Source: Iris pallida
Taxonomy: Eukaryota > Streptophyta > Magnoliopsida > Asparagales > Iridaceae
Assembly: GCA_029216955.1 (NCBI GenBank)
Contig: JANAVB010003999.1
Coordinates: forward strand, 5,334,197-5,398,196
Length of the DNA: 64,000 nucleotides
Direction of reading: 5' to 3'
Every line of letters begins with the position of its first letter. Position 1 is the stretch's first letter. Below are positions 1 to 12,479 of this stretch, piece by piece. The notes beneath the pieces were generated by a model. The model was not told where the DNA came from and did not search any database. It saw only the letters and a program-made list of their open reading frames with translations. A program made the translations under genes and the position numbers.

Positions 1-202
1 TGTCAAAAAATTTAGAAAGAAAAGTGATTACTTCAATGTGAAAAAATAATTCCTTACTTGGATAGATTGAATCACTTTTCTCCCTAATTTTCCTTCCATT
101 GGAAATTACTTTCCTTTCTTTCCCAATTCCTTTGACAATAAAACATAGAAAAGTAATCACTTTTCTTTTCCCACCCGAAGATTCCGTGAACCAAACGAGG
201 CC
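1..202. mobile_element. Tourist/Harbinger-like MITE, right part only
   Basis: The right end (about 184-202) reads CCGTGAACCAAACGAGGCC, the same terminus as the complete element at 504-915. It is followed by TAA, a usual Tourist target duplication. The left end lies outside the window. The interior is AT-rich with no coding potential. Superfamily assignment rests on the terminus and the 3-bp duplication only. Confidence 0.55.
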
Positions 203-205
203 TAA

Positions 206-503
206 CAGTATTGAACACATGGATAACACCACCAAGAAATGAAGTCAAGATAAACTATAAGACTCTACACGGAGCCTCCATCTTGTATATTGGACCATAT
301 CCGCAAAGATATGGCCAATAACTGTTATATTGAATGAAAAACTTCATTTGTACTACAAAAATAGCATTTTTCTTTCATTCTTTATACGATATTACATACG
401 GTGCTTTATACCATTAGACCAAATTTTATAAAATTTTGACCGTCAAATACAACTTCTAGAAAATATATGTCACTACAGTAATTTTTTGAAATAATTATAC
501 AAA
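206..503. other. AT-rich spacer between two MITEs
   Basis: I see no gene, repeat or structured element here. It is the spacer between the two related MITEs. Confidence 0.6.
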
Positions 504-915
504 GGCCTCGTTTTGGTTCACGGAAAGGAAATGCATTCCTTTTTATTTTCCATGGGAATGGGAAAGTAGGATTCCTGTCACATTTTTTTTCCGTTGTTTG
601 GTTGGTGCAGGAAAGGAAAGCAAAAAATATAGCAATGTTCCAATAATATCCTTACATATAAAATAAAAATAACATTATGAAAAATAACATTAATGGTAAA
701 ATAAGCAATAACACATGGTTACTTTTGTCATAACTTTTGTAATAAATGTTGGGAAAGGAGGAGGAAAAATCAATCCCATGGGTCATGAGTGGAACCATAT
801 TCCCTCCCATTTTCCCCCTTGTGAGGAAATTGATTCCCAAGTTTGTGGTTACCAAACAAAGGAAAGGAACAACTTTCCTTTCCTACTTCCTTGAATCCGT
901 GAACCAAACGAGGCC
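504..915. mobile_element. Tourist/Harbinger-like MITE, complete (412 bp)
   Basis: Inverted termini: left GGCCTCGTTTTGGTTCACGG, right CCGTGAACCAAACGAGGCC. They match apart from one extra T on the left. Flanking AAA on both sides (501-503 and 916-918) is the probable 3-bp duplication. The element is AT-rich with GGAAAGGAA-type inverted sub-repeats near both ends. It is non-autonomous; a Harbinger-type transposase would have to act in trans. Confidence 0.65.
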
Positions 916-918
916 AAA

Positions 919-1309
919 GAGTTATAATTTTTGTTTAATGATTTCAAAAAAAAAAAAAAAAATTTTTTTTGTTTAACATTTCTTAGCTAAATATAACTGA
1001 AAGATAGAGAGCATCGTTAAAGATGCTTTTAGGTTCAAGAAACTTTAAGGTAGGCACGGGCGTCGGAACTTGCAAGTAATTAAGTTTAGGTTAAGAACAC
1101 TATGAATGCGTTGGAACTTGCAAGAAATTAAGTTTAAGTTAAGAACACTGAATATTTTCTTATTCACCAATGAGGACTTAGATTGACCAGATATTAACAA
1201 ATATAAAATGCTACTAGTTCCTTCAAATTGTTTCTTCAAATCATCCTTTCTTACGTGGCAGTCGACGTGACATATTAATATGACAACTGACATAGTAAAT
1301 TTTATAATT
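919..1309. other. Intergenic stretch with a short direct duplication
   Basis: No gene is seen. A homopolymer A/T tract lies at about 945-970. A unit of about 48 bp containing GGAACTTGCAAG and GTTAAGAACACT occurs twice in tandem (about 1063-1110 and 1111-1150). Confidence 0.5.
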
Positions 1310-1475
1310 AAAATTAACATTAATAAAATTTAAATTAATATTAACATTAAAATTAAAATTAAAATTAAAATTAATGTTTACATTAACAATTACATTCATA
1401 TTAACATTCATATTAACATTAGCATTAGCATTAAAATTAATATTAACAATTAATATTAACATTAATATTAAGTCC
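1310..1475. repeat. Low-complexity ATTAAC/ATTAAA array
   Basis: Degenerate tandem hexamers (ATTAAC, ATTAAA, ATTAAT) run for about 165 bp. Translations across it are Asn/Val/Ile repeats and are not genes. Confidence 0.8.
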
Positions 1476-3637
1476 TGATACGTGATTATTCGTCCGAGTC
1501 GACACATGGACTATTTTTTTCCGGGTCGGATTCGTATCGGACTGGGCCAGCTCGGTCCAATTGAGACCGAGTGCCGAGCACAAGCCCATTCCGTTCGGAT
1601 TGATGATGGGCCGGACCGTACCAGCCCACTTAGCACGATGACCATTTTCTTCTATAGTGCATATTGCATAATAACTGGTAGCGAGCAACTTGTCCTCAAA
1701 GGAGTCAAATGACTACTTGTCCTCAAAGCCAAAGGGAACATTGCATCGGTGGAAAAGCAAGCCAAGGGAGGCATGATGATGATGTTGCATGCATGGATCC
1801 AAGCAGCCTGTCCTATGATTGGACGTTGAGGGGAGGTGGTGATGATGCCAAGCCAGAAACAACTGAACATTGGTTAGGTATGCTACCATATTATTCTGGC
1901 CAGCCAGCCAGCCAGTCCTTGTTCTGAACATTGATTAGGGGGGTTGACATGACCCTTTGCAGCCTGACAAGAGAATCTGATGTGACCAGGAAAAAGAGGA
2001 GGATAATATACACACTCTTCAGTTCCCCAGCAACCTTACTATTCACTTCCACCAACTCACTAATCATAGAACTATCCCATCTTTCTTCCTTATTCATGGT
2101 GTTCATTTTTTTTTTTTTTTTTGATTTTTTTTTAGTAATATGATTTCATATAATATTTAATAGAATTATTTAGTATTAGAATTTTATATAATAGTGCATA
2201 TTAAAATCTAGGTCAAAAATGACCGACATTAGGATTTGGATATTCAAATAACTGCTCATGTAGGCAAATGAACAATAATTGGAGATCCAAACTCTAGGGA
2301 CGATCATTTTCGAAATCCGAACCCTAATTTTAACTATTATACGAGACCATGTTACTAATTTACCCTTTAATAGGATTATTTAGTAATATGGTCTAATTTG
2401 AGTCTTCATAATTTAGTGTTTAGGTCTCATATTAACTGTTGACATCCAAATCTGTTATCAATTTGGAAACCTATGGAGATCTAAATCATATTGTTGAATA
2501 TTATTGACATCCAGATTCTAATATCAAATATTATATGAGATCTTATTACTAAATAATCCTTTCTTTCTTTTTTTTACAAATTGCTTCAACTATTACTATA
2601 TTTTATACTCATTACAAAAATTATTCATATTTTGAAACTAATTACACGGGTCACCATTATAGAAATTTATAACATCGACCACCTCTATGTTTTATAAAAT
2701 TTATAAAGGATATGGGGTGGTCAGTGTAATTATTTTCGGAATATGGACAGTTCATGTATTACTCATAAAACATAGGAGAGTCAGTGTATTTGTTTTAGGC
2801 TAATTAATGTTTAGACCTTATCAGCTTAGAGTTGAAGTTTTGATATATTCAATTAATTTTTTTGGATCCTGAATTCTTCTTTTTTATATATATTCTTCGT
2901 TTCAATATGTGTTAGTTGATATTCTTGTACTCATGTTCAGAGTATAATAAAAAATAAAAATTAAGAGTTTAAATTTTTCAATTGGACATATTACAACTTA
3001 AACTTTTAAGCTAATATGAAATTCAGAATCTAAACATTAATTAGTCCTTTTCTTTTCCAAAAAATTGTTTACTAATTAATCGAAGGTGCGACAAAATAGA
3101 TCATGACAAAAAACACAAAATAGATCATAATTTACAAAATATGAAATAGATTTTTAGTTAGTTTATTGGTAAGGAATATAAAACTTTTATTTTACCTCGT
3201 AAAAAGTTGACAGATATATGTCCACAATCAAAATATTTTGTATTTCAGCTGTTTTAGTATTCAATTATCTGTGGACATTGATATGTATTATGTGTGTTTT
3301 TCCACAAATTTCGGATAAATAGTTTGTTTGTTGTTATTTGTGACAAAATATTCTTTGTTTCAATCTCTGGATCATCTGGTAAAGGGTTTATGTGGATAGA
3401 GGATCAAGGTAACATTTTACCATTCTACCCATGACCGACATGCACATGTTATTGTTTGATGCATTTATATGATACGTGTAAAACACAGTTATTTTTTTGT
3501 TTCACTCTTTCAGCTATAAAAATTTGTCTAGTGTAGTTATAGTACCCATAAGAATTTTTTAACATAATTTTTCTTTGTGGGTGTTTTAAATTTCTAAGTG
3601 TTGGTTATCCATGTGCATCCAGCCATAAGGAGAACAG
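1476..3637. other. AT-rich intergenic DNA, no gene recognised
   Basis: Only short, unrelated open frames are present on both strands. There is a poly-T run at about 2106-2131. The part from 1480 to 2000 is less AT-rich and includes a GCCAGCCAGCCAG tract near 1900, but I recognise no family there. Confidence 0.5.
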
Positions 3638-5460
3638 TGTAATGTTCTGCTCCGCACGGTACATTATGTTTCGTTGACTCGAAGAAGTGTGTTGACCCGA
3701 AGAATACATCGAGTCGAATAGATGCAAGAGTTGCGTTGGCCCGAAAGAGAAAACATTGAGTCGGTTCGAAGATCTAATAAATCGAATCGATGCAAAGCAA
3801 AGTCTGATTCGAACAAGGTATTGATTTTAGTTGGTTTTATGTGCAGGCTAAGCTTTTACGCTGAATTATAAGTTCGATATTTTGCGTTATTTGTAACAGA
3901 TTTCGTCGAAACCAAAGCATTGTCTCGCAACTGACTGAGGGATGGGCACGATAGGCCGAATCAATCAGGTAGTTCAACGGAGCACGAAGTGCTCGAATGG
4001 CTAAGTCATAAGAGTTGACCGTGCAACAAAGTTATAAAATCGAGCCGCATCGGCTCGGCGAAACGACAGGCGTATCGGCTTAGGTGAGAGGACTTTGACC
4101 CTTCTTTCGTACTCCGTCATGTCTAATTAAAAATGTACCTTTGTATGCTAAGTTAACATATCAAGTCCACATGCGTGGATCGATTGAGAAGAATCATAAT
4201 GCGTGTCGAACATTTATACAGAACAATTGAATTGAAACGTACATCTACGAGTCGTCATTGAACATCGAAATACCGCAACGGCGTTACTCAGTGCACGAGC
4301 CATAAGAATATGGGATAAGTACTATATCAACGATTGCATCAAGTGCACGAAGTCAATAATATTGAATACTCTATCGAGACGTGCCTCAAGTGCACGAGTC
4401 AGAGAGAATGGACATTAGTCTAGCACATTGAAAGATCGTGTCGAGGCGTGCATCAAATGCACGAATCACATACAATGAACGTTAAGTCATAGAACATCGA
4501 AAGATATACTTCATGTACGAAGTAAGCAGTTGTGGCACAAATGCCAGGAACTGTCAAATTGTATAGTATGCTGCCTTGGAAATGTTTGGTACCTTCGGGT
4601 CATTCATTGAACATTGAATCGAAATGACGAAACATTGAAAGAAAGGGTGCGAACATTGAAAGAAAGAGTGACAACAATGAAAAAAGAGCAAGATGATGTG
4701 AGAAATGCAAAATGATACGAAGTCTGAGTTTCGAACTTAGAGTATGTTTGTTGTATGTGTATGCGTATTGTATGATCAAATGGACTATGAATATAGCTCG
4801 TGCACAGGTTTGTTTCCTCGAACAAGATCACCGGGACGGCAGAACTGTTCGGCCTATGAGGAATGATTATCGTGCCAAGGGAGCACGAGCATTGCGGGAC
4901 CTTCAGTAAGGATCGTAACCTAGGCTGAATGGACGACATCGCAATGCCATTAAGAAATATAAGTCCATTCTGGCATCATGAATGTCAGTGATCTTTCACT
5001 ACAACAAAAAATCTTTTTAATGACGGCTAAAAAGCGTCATTAATGACGAACCATGACGCTTTTTTTCACAGCAACCGTTATGAAAACGGGTGTTATAAAT
5101 ATTTTTTAAAAGCGTCATAAAATAACCGTCATGAATAGTTTCTATAAAAGCGTTATGAATAGTTAATATATAGTGCACAATTCAGAACAATTTTAAAACG
5201 TCATGAATAGATAATATGTATAGGCTCAATGCAGCACATTTATAACACTTTATACTATTCAAATTAGCACATTTATAATGCTCTATACTGCACAGTATAT
5301 ATTACATTCCAAAAACTTAACATTATCTATCACCATCTTTATTACATTTCTCAAAATAGAGTACATATCAACATCTTCATTACATTGAATATCCAAATAC
5401 AGAATGTACCCAAAAAATAGGAATAAATCTCTCTTTTGCTAACCAAATTATTAGAAATAT

Positions 5461-5675
5461 TTACTTAAGTAGATTCTGACCATGGATCTTTTCTCTGCCA
5501 TCTCTTGAAGATATCGGGAGTCCCAAAGAGAAGTAGTGTCGCAGCTGAGCGACGACTTGGTGCTGTTGCAGCCGGCGCAGTCGTGGGAGAGCCTCATCCT
5601 CTGATCCCTTACACTCACCTGAACCCTTACCAGCGCCTGCATGCACCTCAGTGTCACGTTGTGCCCTTTTTGCAA
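5461..5675 (-). pseudogene. Captured IQD (IQ67-domain) calmodulin-binding protein gene fragment
   Basis: Read on the minus strand, the frame gives [16 protein letters not shown], then [11 protein letters not shown], then [17 protein letters not shown]. This order is characteristic of plant IQD proteins: the second half of the IQ67 domain, then the conserved WDSRYLQ segment. IQD proteins bind calmodulin and act as microtubule- or membrane-associated scaffolds. Compared with the family, a few residues are missing between GHNV and TLRCMQ. Both ends stop inside the protein, so this is a transduplicated fragment and not a gene. It lies wholly inside P1 and opposite to the arbitrary left-to-right orientation. 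Identification is from remembered family motifs, without a database search. Confidence 0.72.
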
Positions 5676-5901
5676 AAAATCGAAAATATCAGCTTAGCAC
5701 TTTAGTAATCAACGCTGAAATGTGAGCCTAACAATCAACCTGTATTTTACCAAACCAATAAATTAAAGAAAGTTAACATAAAATTTATATATTAGAAATC
5801 AAAATCGAAAATGTATAATTAAGAAAACATCACTTATTAGACTGACTGCACTTGGCGCAAATGGAGAATTGCTAAAAATAGAATGATATTAAAATGCCAA
5901 C

Positions 5902-6429
5902 CAAATGGAGGTCTCGTGTTCCAAATCCTCACCCCACCTATATACACAATTTAGATGTTATCAAGTTAGAACCAGGTATAAATGACACATAAGACCTACT
6001 GAGAAAAGTACATCAGTAATATCTTGAGAAGTAACATAAATTCAAGCACTCACTTCCCTGTTTCTGCTTCATTTTGTTCAAAAAAGTAAGCGGCACTTCC
6101 ATTCAGAGACTGTCCATAGACCAACCATTAACAATCTAATTACATGAGGAATTTGATGATAAAACAGCAAAAAAAAAATCTAAAAAGAGTACAAGAGAGA
6201 AGTATAGCTGAGAACCTAAGTGGTTCTAGGGAATATTATATCAATAAACAAATGATAAACTTAAGTAATCCAAGCTCAACTTGATGAACAAATTGTCAAA
6301 CAATATCAAATTTTCAAGCCAAACTTGAAGCTAGTTATGGACCACTCACTTTGCTTACAACTATAACTGAAAAAATAGTATAGAAATTACCTTTGAACCT
6401 TTAAGATCTTCTCTCTTCAGTTCATTGGC
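5902..6429 (-). pseudogene. Candidate spliced fragment of an unidentified captured gene
   Basis: Three minus-strand blocks have AG...GT borders and compatible phases: 6391-6429 (ANELKREDLKGSK), 6054-6109 (SLNGSAAYFFEQNEAETG) and 5902-5937 (WGEDLEHETSI). The phase across 6054 and 5937 completes a Lys codon. Introns of about 280 and 115 bp separate them. A further block ends at 6537 with a GTGAGT donor, but its phase does not join cleanly. I do not recognise the protein. The retained introns would mean capture of genomic DNA by P1, not of mRNA. Confidence 0.4.
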
Positions 6430-7929
6430 CTGAAAATGATAATATAAGCAGAGAAAATGATAACATAAATAGCTCCAAGAGGTACATAAGTTAGCGAGAA
6501 GAGGCTCAGATTCAGCTTCAGTCCATGATTACTCACTCAAAATTGGAGGTGGACCCCCACTCTCATCATCCCTTCTTCCAACAAATGGCTGCAATGAAGC
6601 TGCCTCGCCATCTGAAGGAGCAGCCAAATCATCATTGCCAAAAAAAATTCTTGTTCTTCTTCTTTTTCTTTTTCCCTTTCCTTTTTTTTCCTCTCATCTC
6701 CTCTCCTCTCCTCTCCTTAATTCTAATTCCCCTGACAAGTAATGGCTATACTGTGTGCCTCGCCATTGGCCGAGGAAGAGAAACGGAGAAGAAATTGAAG
6801 GACAAATGAGAATACAAGACGAGAAAAAATGGTAGTCTAAAGTATGAATTCAGACATCATATAATACAATGTTCACTAGACCGCTACAATGTTCATTAGA
6901 GCCATGCATGTTACTAGGTTTAGCACAGAACAAACATGTTGATGATGAAGGGTATCAAGATCAATGCAGACATTCTCTACCATTCCATATCTATAGTGTG
7001 CTACCAATTTAGTCCTGGTAAGAAAAATAGCTAGGCAGAACATCATAACAAAAGTATGTACTTTCAACTAGCACTAGCAGCCAAACGCGAAAACAGATTC
7101 TAAACAAGCCATCTATTCATTATACTCCAATAATAAGAAAAAAAGAAGAAGGAATTACATGGGGATTTCTGACCAAATACAGAAGAAAGAAATTTTTTTG
7201 CACACACACACACACACATGAGGACGAGTTTGGCTCAAAAATACTGAAGTTTCATTCAGCACAAGTTTAACAGAGCTTTATGTTCCAGGCAACTGATTTT
7301 CTAGACTTGATACTATGATGATAATTTCAATTACACTTTGGGTAAACAATTTCTTTTCAAGCTGTATAAACTTTTAAATTGCTAAATCGCCGTAGAGAGA
7401 TGAAAGAGAATCTACCTTAGGAAAAAGAAAGACATTACAATCCTTCCATATCAAAACAGGCATGGCATAAACAACATTTCTGAACAGTCTAAAAGAATAA
7501 TGTCATTTACTGAGATACATATGAGCTTACGTAGGAGATTTGAGGAAATAAGTAAAAGACCCAAACAGAAAACTTCCAGCTCACAAAGACATGAGAAGCA
7601 CAAACCTTATGTTGTACAGACACGGATACAATAAAACAGCAAGGACATGGACATGGCACCTATTTTGGTGTGCCCTATGTATTTTGGACTGTCTGGAGTG
7701 TCCGATACATATCTTTGGAGTGTCAGATACGTGTTCGATACATGTCTAAAAAATGGTAGTCTAAAGGTTGGTTCAGTAAATTCATCAAACACCATAGGTA
7801 CACAAGCAATAATTGAATATTGATGTTAATTCTTGATCAAATTGATCAAAATTTCAAAGGAAGAGGGAAATTCGATCAGAGAATCATGGTTTGGAAATTC
7901 ACCAGATTAATTTGAATGATCGTCCCGTC

Positions 7930-8335
7930 TCCGTACGGATCGTTCGATCAATGACTACTGCTGCGACGGAGATGACACGGACACCCTGGCCTGCCAAGGA
8001 GAACCATCATCGTCCAGATGATAGCGATTGACTCCTGGTGTCGGTCCTCCGTGCGCCGCCGAGTTCGGCGGCCACCGCGAATTCTCCAACGCCCGATCGA
8101 AAAGAGGAAAGAAGAGCGGAGAGACCACAATCGGCTGTCCCACTCTCTTTTTTCACCTAACGCGACGTCGGCGTCAGAGAGGCCGTGCCAGAGCCGTCGG
8201 CCCACCCGCGCCGCCAGCTCCCTCCCCATCTCTTCCTCCCTTTCTAACTAGGTTTAGGGTTTTGTATCTAGGGTTAGGGTTTTGGAGTTGGGAGAAAGGA
8301 AGGAGAAGAAGTGGAGGAGAGGAGGGTGTTGCTAA
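7930..8335. other. GC-rich block with telo-box-like repeats inside P1
   Basis: This 400-bp stretch is much richer in G+C than the rest of P1. It holds TTTAGGGTTTT and GGGTTAGGGTTTT motifs at about 8251-8283. Such telo-boxes are common in plant 5' untranslated regions, so this may be a captured gene start. Open frames on both strands are not recognisable. Confidence 0.4.
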
Positions 8336-9649
8336 ACTAGAGTTAGGATTTTGGATCTATGGGATTTTGGAGTTGGGGGAGAGGAGGGAGAAGAAAGGAT
8401 CGGAGAAGGAGAAGACCAGAACGAGGGGGAGAGAAAAATTTTTGTTGAAGCGCGAGATTTTGTCAAAAAATAAACTTAAAAAATATTACATGTTTGCCAC
8501 CGCTCTAAAATATTAATAACGTTTTATTTTATAAACGTTATGAAAAGTCCAGAATTAGCCCAAACCGTCATAGAAAAAAGGTATTTCGAACTTTCATAAC
8601 GCTTTTTTATCAGCCGTCATGAAATCCACTTATCAAACATCATTAATAGGTCTTTTTGTTGTAGCGTTTATATAGATAAGAGCCGGTGGACTGAATTGTG
8701 CAGGCACACAGAGGTCATGGACAAAGATCACTTATAATATGATAGAAAAAACTGGTAGACATATTCACCTTGTATCGGTCAAGGGTGAGTGCGTCGATGT
8801 TTGTCACTACCACATTTTTAACCTATGGGTATTTTGGTCAATTATGACTTTTTGTGGAATTAAAATTTATTAATTAAATATGTGATAATTAATTAAGCCT
8901 TAACTTAGAAGTAACCCTAATCTAGATATGATCATGAGACTCGATATTACATTAGAACCTTCTAAGCTAAGTGCCAAGATTAGAAATATCTAGATATTAC
9001 CTTTATTAAGATATTTGTCAAGATATTTAGCTTGAGCCTAATTCCTATGGGCTTTTCCTTAGAAAGCTAGATTTAAATTGCTAAAGCCTAACCATTAGCA
9101 AATATCTATCCCTCCCAAACCCTAGCCTAGCTATTGTGGCCGGCCACATCAAGGAATACCCCTATATAATACAACACTTCATCAACCTTGCCTCTTTTAT
9201 TCCTACATCAAATCCTAATTTGTGTTCATCCCCAAATCATCCTCATTTCTTCATTTCTCCTCCAAATTAAGCCTAGTCTTTTGCATTAGACTCTCTTGCT
9301 GCAGTAGAGACTATTGGAGGCTAGCTAGCTAGGATTTGAGGCTATTGGACCATAGCAAATTGGTGAAGGAGCTCATTCTAGACATTTTACATTGAGATCT
9401 AACTCTCAATAGGTAAAACTCTTTAAATTCATTTAAATTCATGATTCTTTGCGTAGATGCATTCATTTAGGTGTACCCTAGCTGTAGACCAAGTTTGATA
9501 GGAATTGATGTCCATTTGATACGCGTATCAGAGGCGTATCAGAGTATTATTCTTGGTGTTTGATGTAATGCCTCAAAGGGTTTTATTTTGTTATTTTTGA
9601 ATTCTGTTTGAATAGTTTTGTAGCCCTATTGTAGGGATCACGAACCCCC

Positions 9650-10140
9650 AACTCTGAACACGATTGCACCCATATCTGTGTCCAAAACAAGACACGGGAC
9701 ACAGCACGAGGTAGTGCACATGTGTCCGGCTACCCGAGCACGAGATCTCCTCGTGTAGGACACTTGGACACGTGCCACTTGGCACGGAGCTTTGGGACAT
9801 GACTGATATCGTGTCCCCCAAGTCTCGTGTCACTAGGATATGTGTCAGACATGATATTTGACGTGCACGCATTTTACGCTGACTGTGCATTGTCGAATTC
9901 TTTCGACTGACACGGTGTTCGTGTCACAAGCTGACACGTCGTGGACACCAAGTGAGGTATCGACAACCTAGACCTACCTACCTTGGACACAAGCACGTAG
10001 CCTCTAGTGCCCTGTGTGACTCGACACACCCCTACGAGCACGTATATATTCTGTTGTTTTCTGATACTCTGAAATTGGATATTATGGACACTTGTGTCCA
10101 GTCTCTGGACATGGGGACACTGTCCTAAGGTGGACACCTG
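9650..10140. repeat. GACAC/GTGTC motif-rich segment of LTR A
   Basis: The hexamers GACACG, GGACAC and CGTGTC and their variants recur on both strands every 15-30 bp without a fixed period. The equivalent part of LTR B (12480-13020) has the same property, so it is a conserved feature of the family. Confidence 0.6.
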
Positions 10141-10648
10141 ACATGCTAGACTAACTGCACATTTGTTTTTGGGTTTTAAATTGAAAATGGAGATTGGGTT
10201 AGGGTTTTAAACTGTCACATACATGTTACTGATACTTTAGTTTCATATATAGGTTTGTTTACAAATATTAAACTGAATTTTCATATTAATTGAGTTTGGC
10301 TTAAACATGAAAACTAAGAATGTAATGTTTTGGGTGTTTGCAAACTTAGATTTATAGGTTAAATTGGAAAATTGAGATTTGTTTACCATTGAACAATGGG
10401 TTACTGTTTTGATATATGGTGTAGTAATGTTTGAGTTATGCATTGATGTTCATATATTAACTGAATGTTGAATTAACATTTATTTAAACAGAAAACTGAG
10501 ACTGAGGTTTAAACTTGATATGGAAGTTTGGGTTGATGCAAGAGTGGACTGTACACACATTACAAATCTGAGATTCACTTTGTGTACACACCTATACATC
10601 TAGCTGTTACCCATATCTGTCACACTCACACCCCCTTAATCTGAGAAC

Positions 10649-10650
<2 letters not shown>

Positions 10651-10691
<41 letters not shown>

Positions 10692-10727
10692 TAACACTCA
10701 CAAATAGCTATTTGCCCCTTCCCTCTT

Positions 10728-10802
<75 letters not shown>

Positions 10803-10885
10803 TATCTTTAAATATATGTATATAGCTAATGTATATGTATTGTATATATATGTATGTATAGTTGTATTGATGTGGATTTTGAGTC

Positions 10886-10972
<87 letters not shown>
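10651..10972. repeat. (CA)n, (CT)n and (TA)n microsatellites in LTR A
   Basis: (CA)n lies at about 10651-10688, (CT)n at about 10725-10746, (TA)n at about 10747-10797 and a long (TA)n at about 10889-10972. Open frames reading Tyr-Ile repeats here are artefacts. Confidence 0.9.
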
Positions 10973-10976
<4 letters not shown>

Positions 10977-11049
10977 GTGGTATATTCATGTAATGCTTGT
11001 TAGTTATATGGTATACAGGTTATACTTGTATTCATAGGCTTTGGCTTGA

Positions 11050-11200
11050 TTAGGCCTAGAATTGACTAACCTATACTAGTTGACCATTGTTGACCAAACC
11101 CTAGATAGTTTGACCACAGTTGACTATAGTTGACCTAGTTTGACTGTATAGTTGACCAGAGTTGACCAAGAATTGACTTTGGCCTAGATTGACCTAGAAT
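11050..11200 (+). promoter_or_regulatory. W-box-core (TTGAC) array in LTR A
   Basis: I count eleven TTGAC[C/T] cores in about 150 bp, all on the plus strand. TTGAC[C/T] is the core bound by WRKY transcription factors. The spacing is irregular, mostly 9-20 bp. Whether it acts in transcription of the LTR is inference. Confidence 0.5.
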
Positions 11201-12479
11201 CATATAGAATGCATTGTAAACTTTATTTTTACCATTGTGGATACATTATGACCTGTGTTGCGCTAAATAGGACTCAGTTACTCTGATTTAGACATCTATT
11301 CTTATCGGACATTCAGGATATCAGGCGAGTATATTCTCTGATCGTTTCATACTTGCTGAGACTTATATTCTTGCTCTAGATTACTTTACTTGATGTTGTG
11401 ACGTTGTTAACACGGATTGGTACTATATGTGTAACACCCACTTTTCTAAATGTGGATAATTTTATACTTTTGTAATTTTAATCTTTTAATAATGATATTT
11501 AAATCATGATTTGATTTTTGGTGATTTTTAATTATTTTTTAAAACTAATTAAAACTATGACTTGTGATTTTGATGTGCTGCTAGTGAAACCCTAGAGACT
11601 ACTTGACCTAGAGCCTAACCATGTGATTAAGATGTTTTATTTATCATTTTTGGCTTAGGGGTATTTTAGTTATTTTGGTTTCTTGGAATTATTTATTAAT
11701 TATTTGATTGATGGTTGTTATTTTTGACTTTTGCTAGTTGTGACTTAAAAGACTAACTTAGAGTTGACTTTGACTTTGGTGACTTAGTTAGCATGGTGTG
11801 GGACCCAAATCTGACTTAAGTTAGTCTTAGTTGACTTGAGTGTGACTAGGTTCATGAGAGGATTGATAGAGTTTAGTGCATTGGACTTTATGGCTAAGGG
11901 GTTGAGCTAGCTAGCTAATGATCTTGACCTAAAGCCCATTCACATGAAAACCTAACCCTAGCCCTTAATTTGGACTCCCACAACAGCCCACTAATGACCT
12001 AATTTCAGCCTATATAATCCCTCTTCATGACCACTTGCCTCTTTTAGAACACCCCTTGTAGGAAACCCTAATTTCTTCCCCCTTTCATCAAATCTTTCCA
12101 TTCCTCCATCAAATTGATCCCAATCTTTTGTATTTGATTCCAAATCTGGAGTAGAAGAAGAAGGAGGCTAGCTTCCAAGGAGGGAGCTTATTGGGACATT
12201 GTTTGAGGAAGGAGACTTCACTATTGGGATTTTTTCTTGGAGATTGGCTCTCTATAGGTAATACCTTCAAATCTCTTTAAAATCTTGATTTCTTTCCATA
12301 GATGCATCAATCTAGGTGTCCCCTGGCTGTAGGTGAAGTTTGGTAGAAATTCGTGTCCATTAGGTATGCGTGTCGGACACGTATCAGTATGTATCAACGT
12401 GTTTGATGAAATGCCTAAACCACTATTTTATTCACTATTTTCAAAACTAATTTCATTATTGTGTAGCCCTATATGTGTG

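Larger units (their letters stand above)
4997..8666. mobile_element. Non-autonomous CACTA element P1 (Pack-type), 3670 bp
   Basis: The left end is CACTACAACAAAAAAT and the right end on the other strand is CGCTACAACAAAAAG, with CACTA decayed to CGCTA. TTT flanks both sides (4994-4996, 8667-8669) as a 3-bp duplication. Subterminal DNA is full of GCGTCAT/ATGACG motifs at both ends. About 100 bp at each end is nearly the same as in P2 (40713-43771), so they are one family. It has no transposase and carries pieces of plant genes in the interior. Between about 6640 and 7930 I see only AT-rich DNA with a (CA)n tract at about 7200-7218. Confidence 0.88.

Noticed and set aside
10708..11037. Open frames of Tyr-Ile repeats on both strands
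   Set aside because: They are translations of (TA)n microsatellite DNA.
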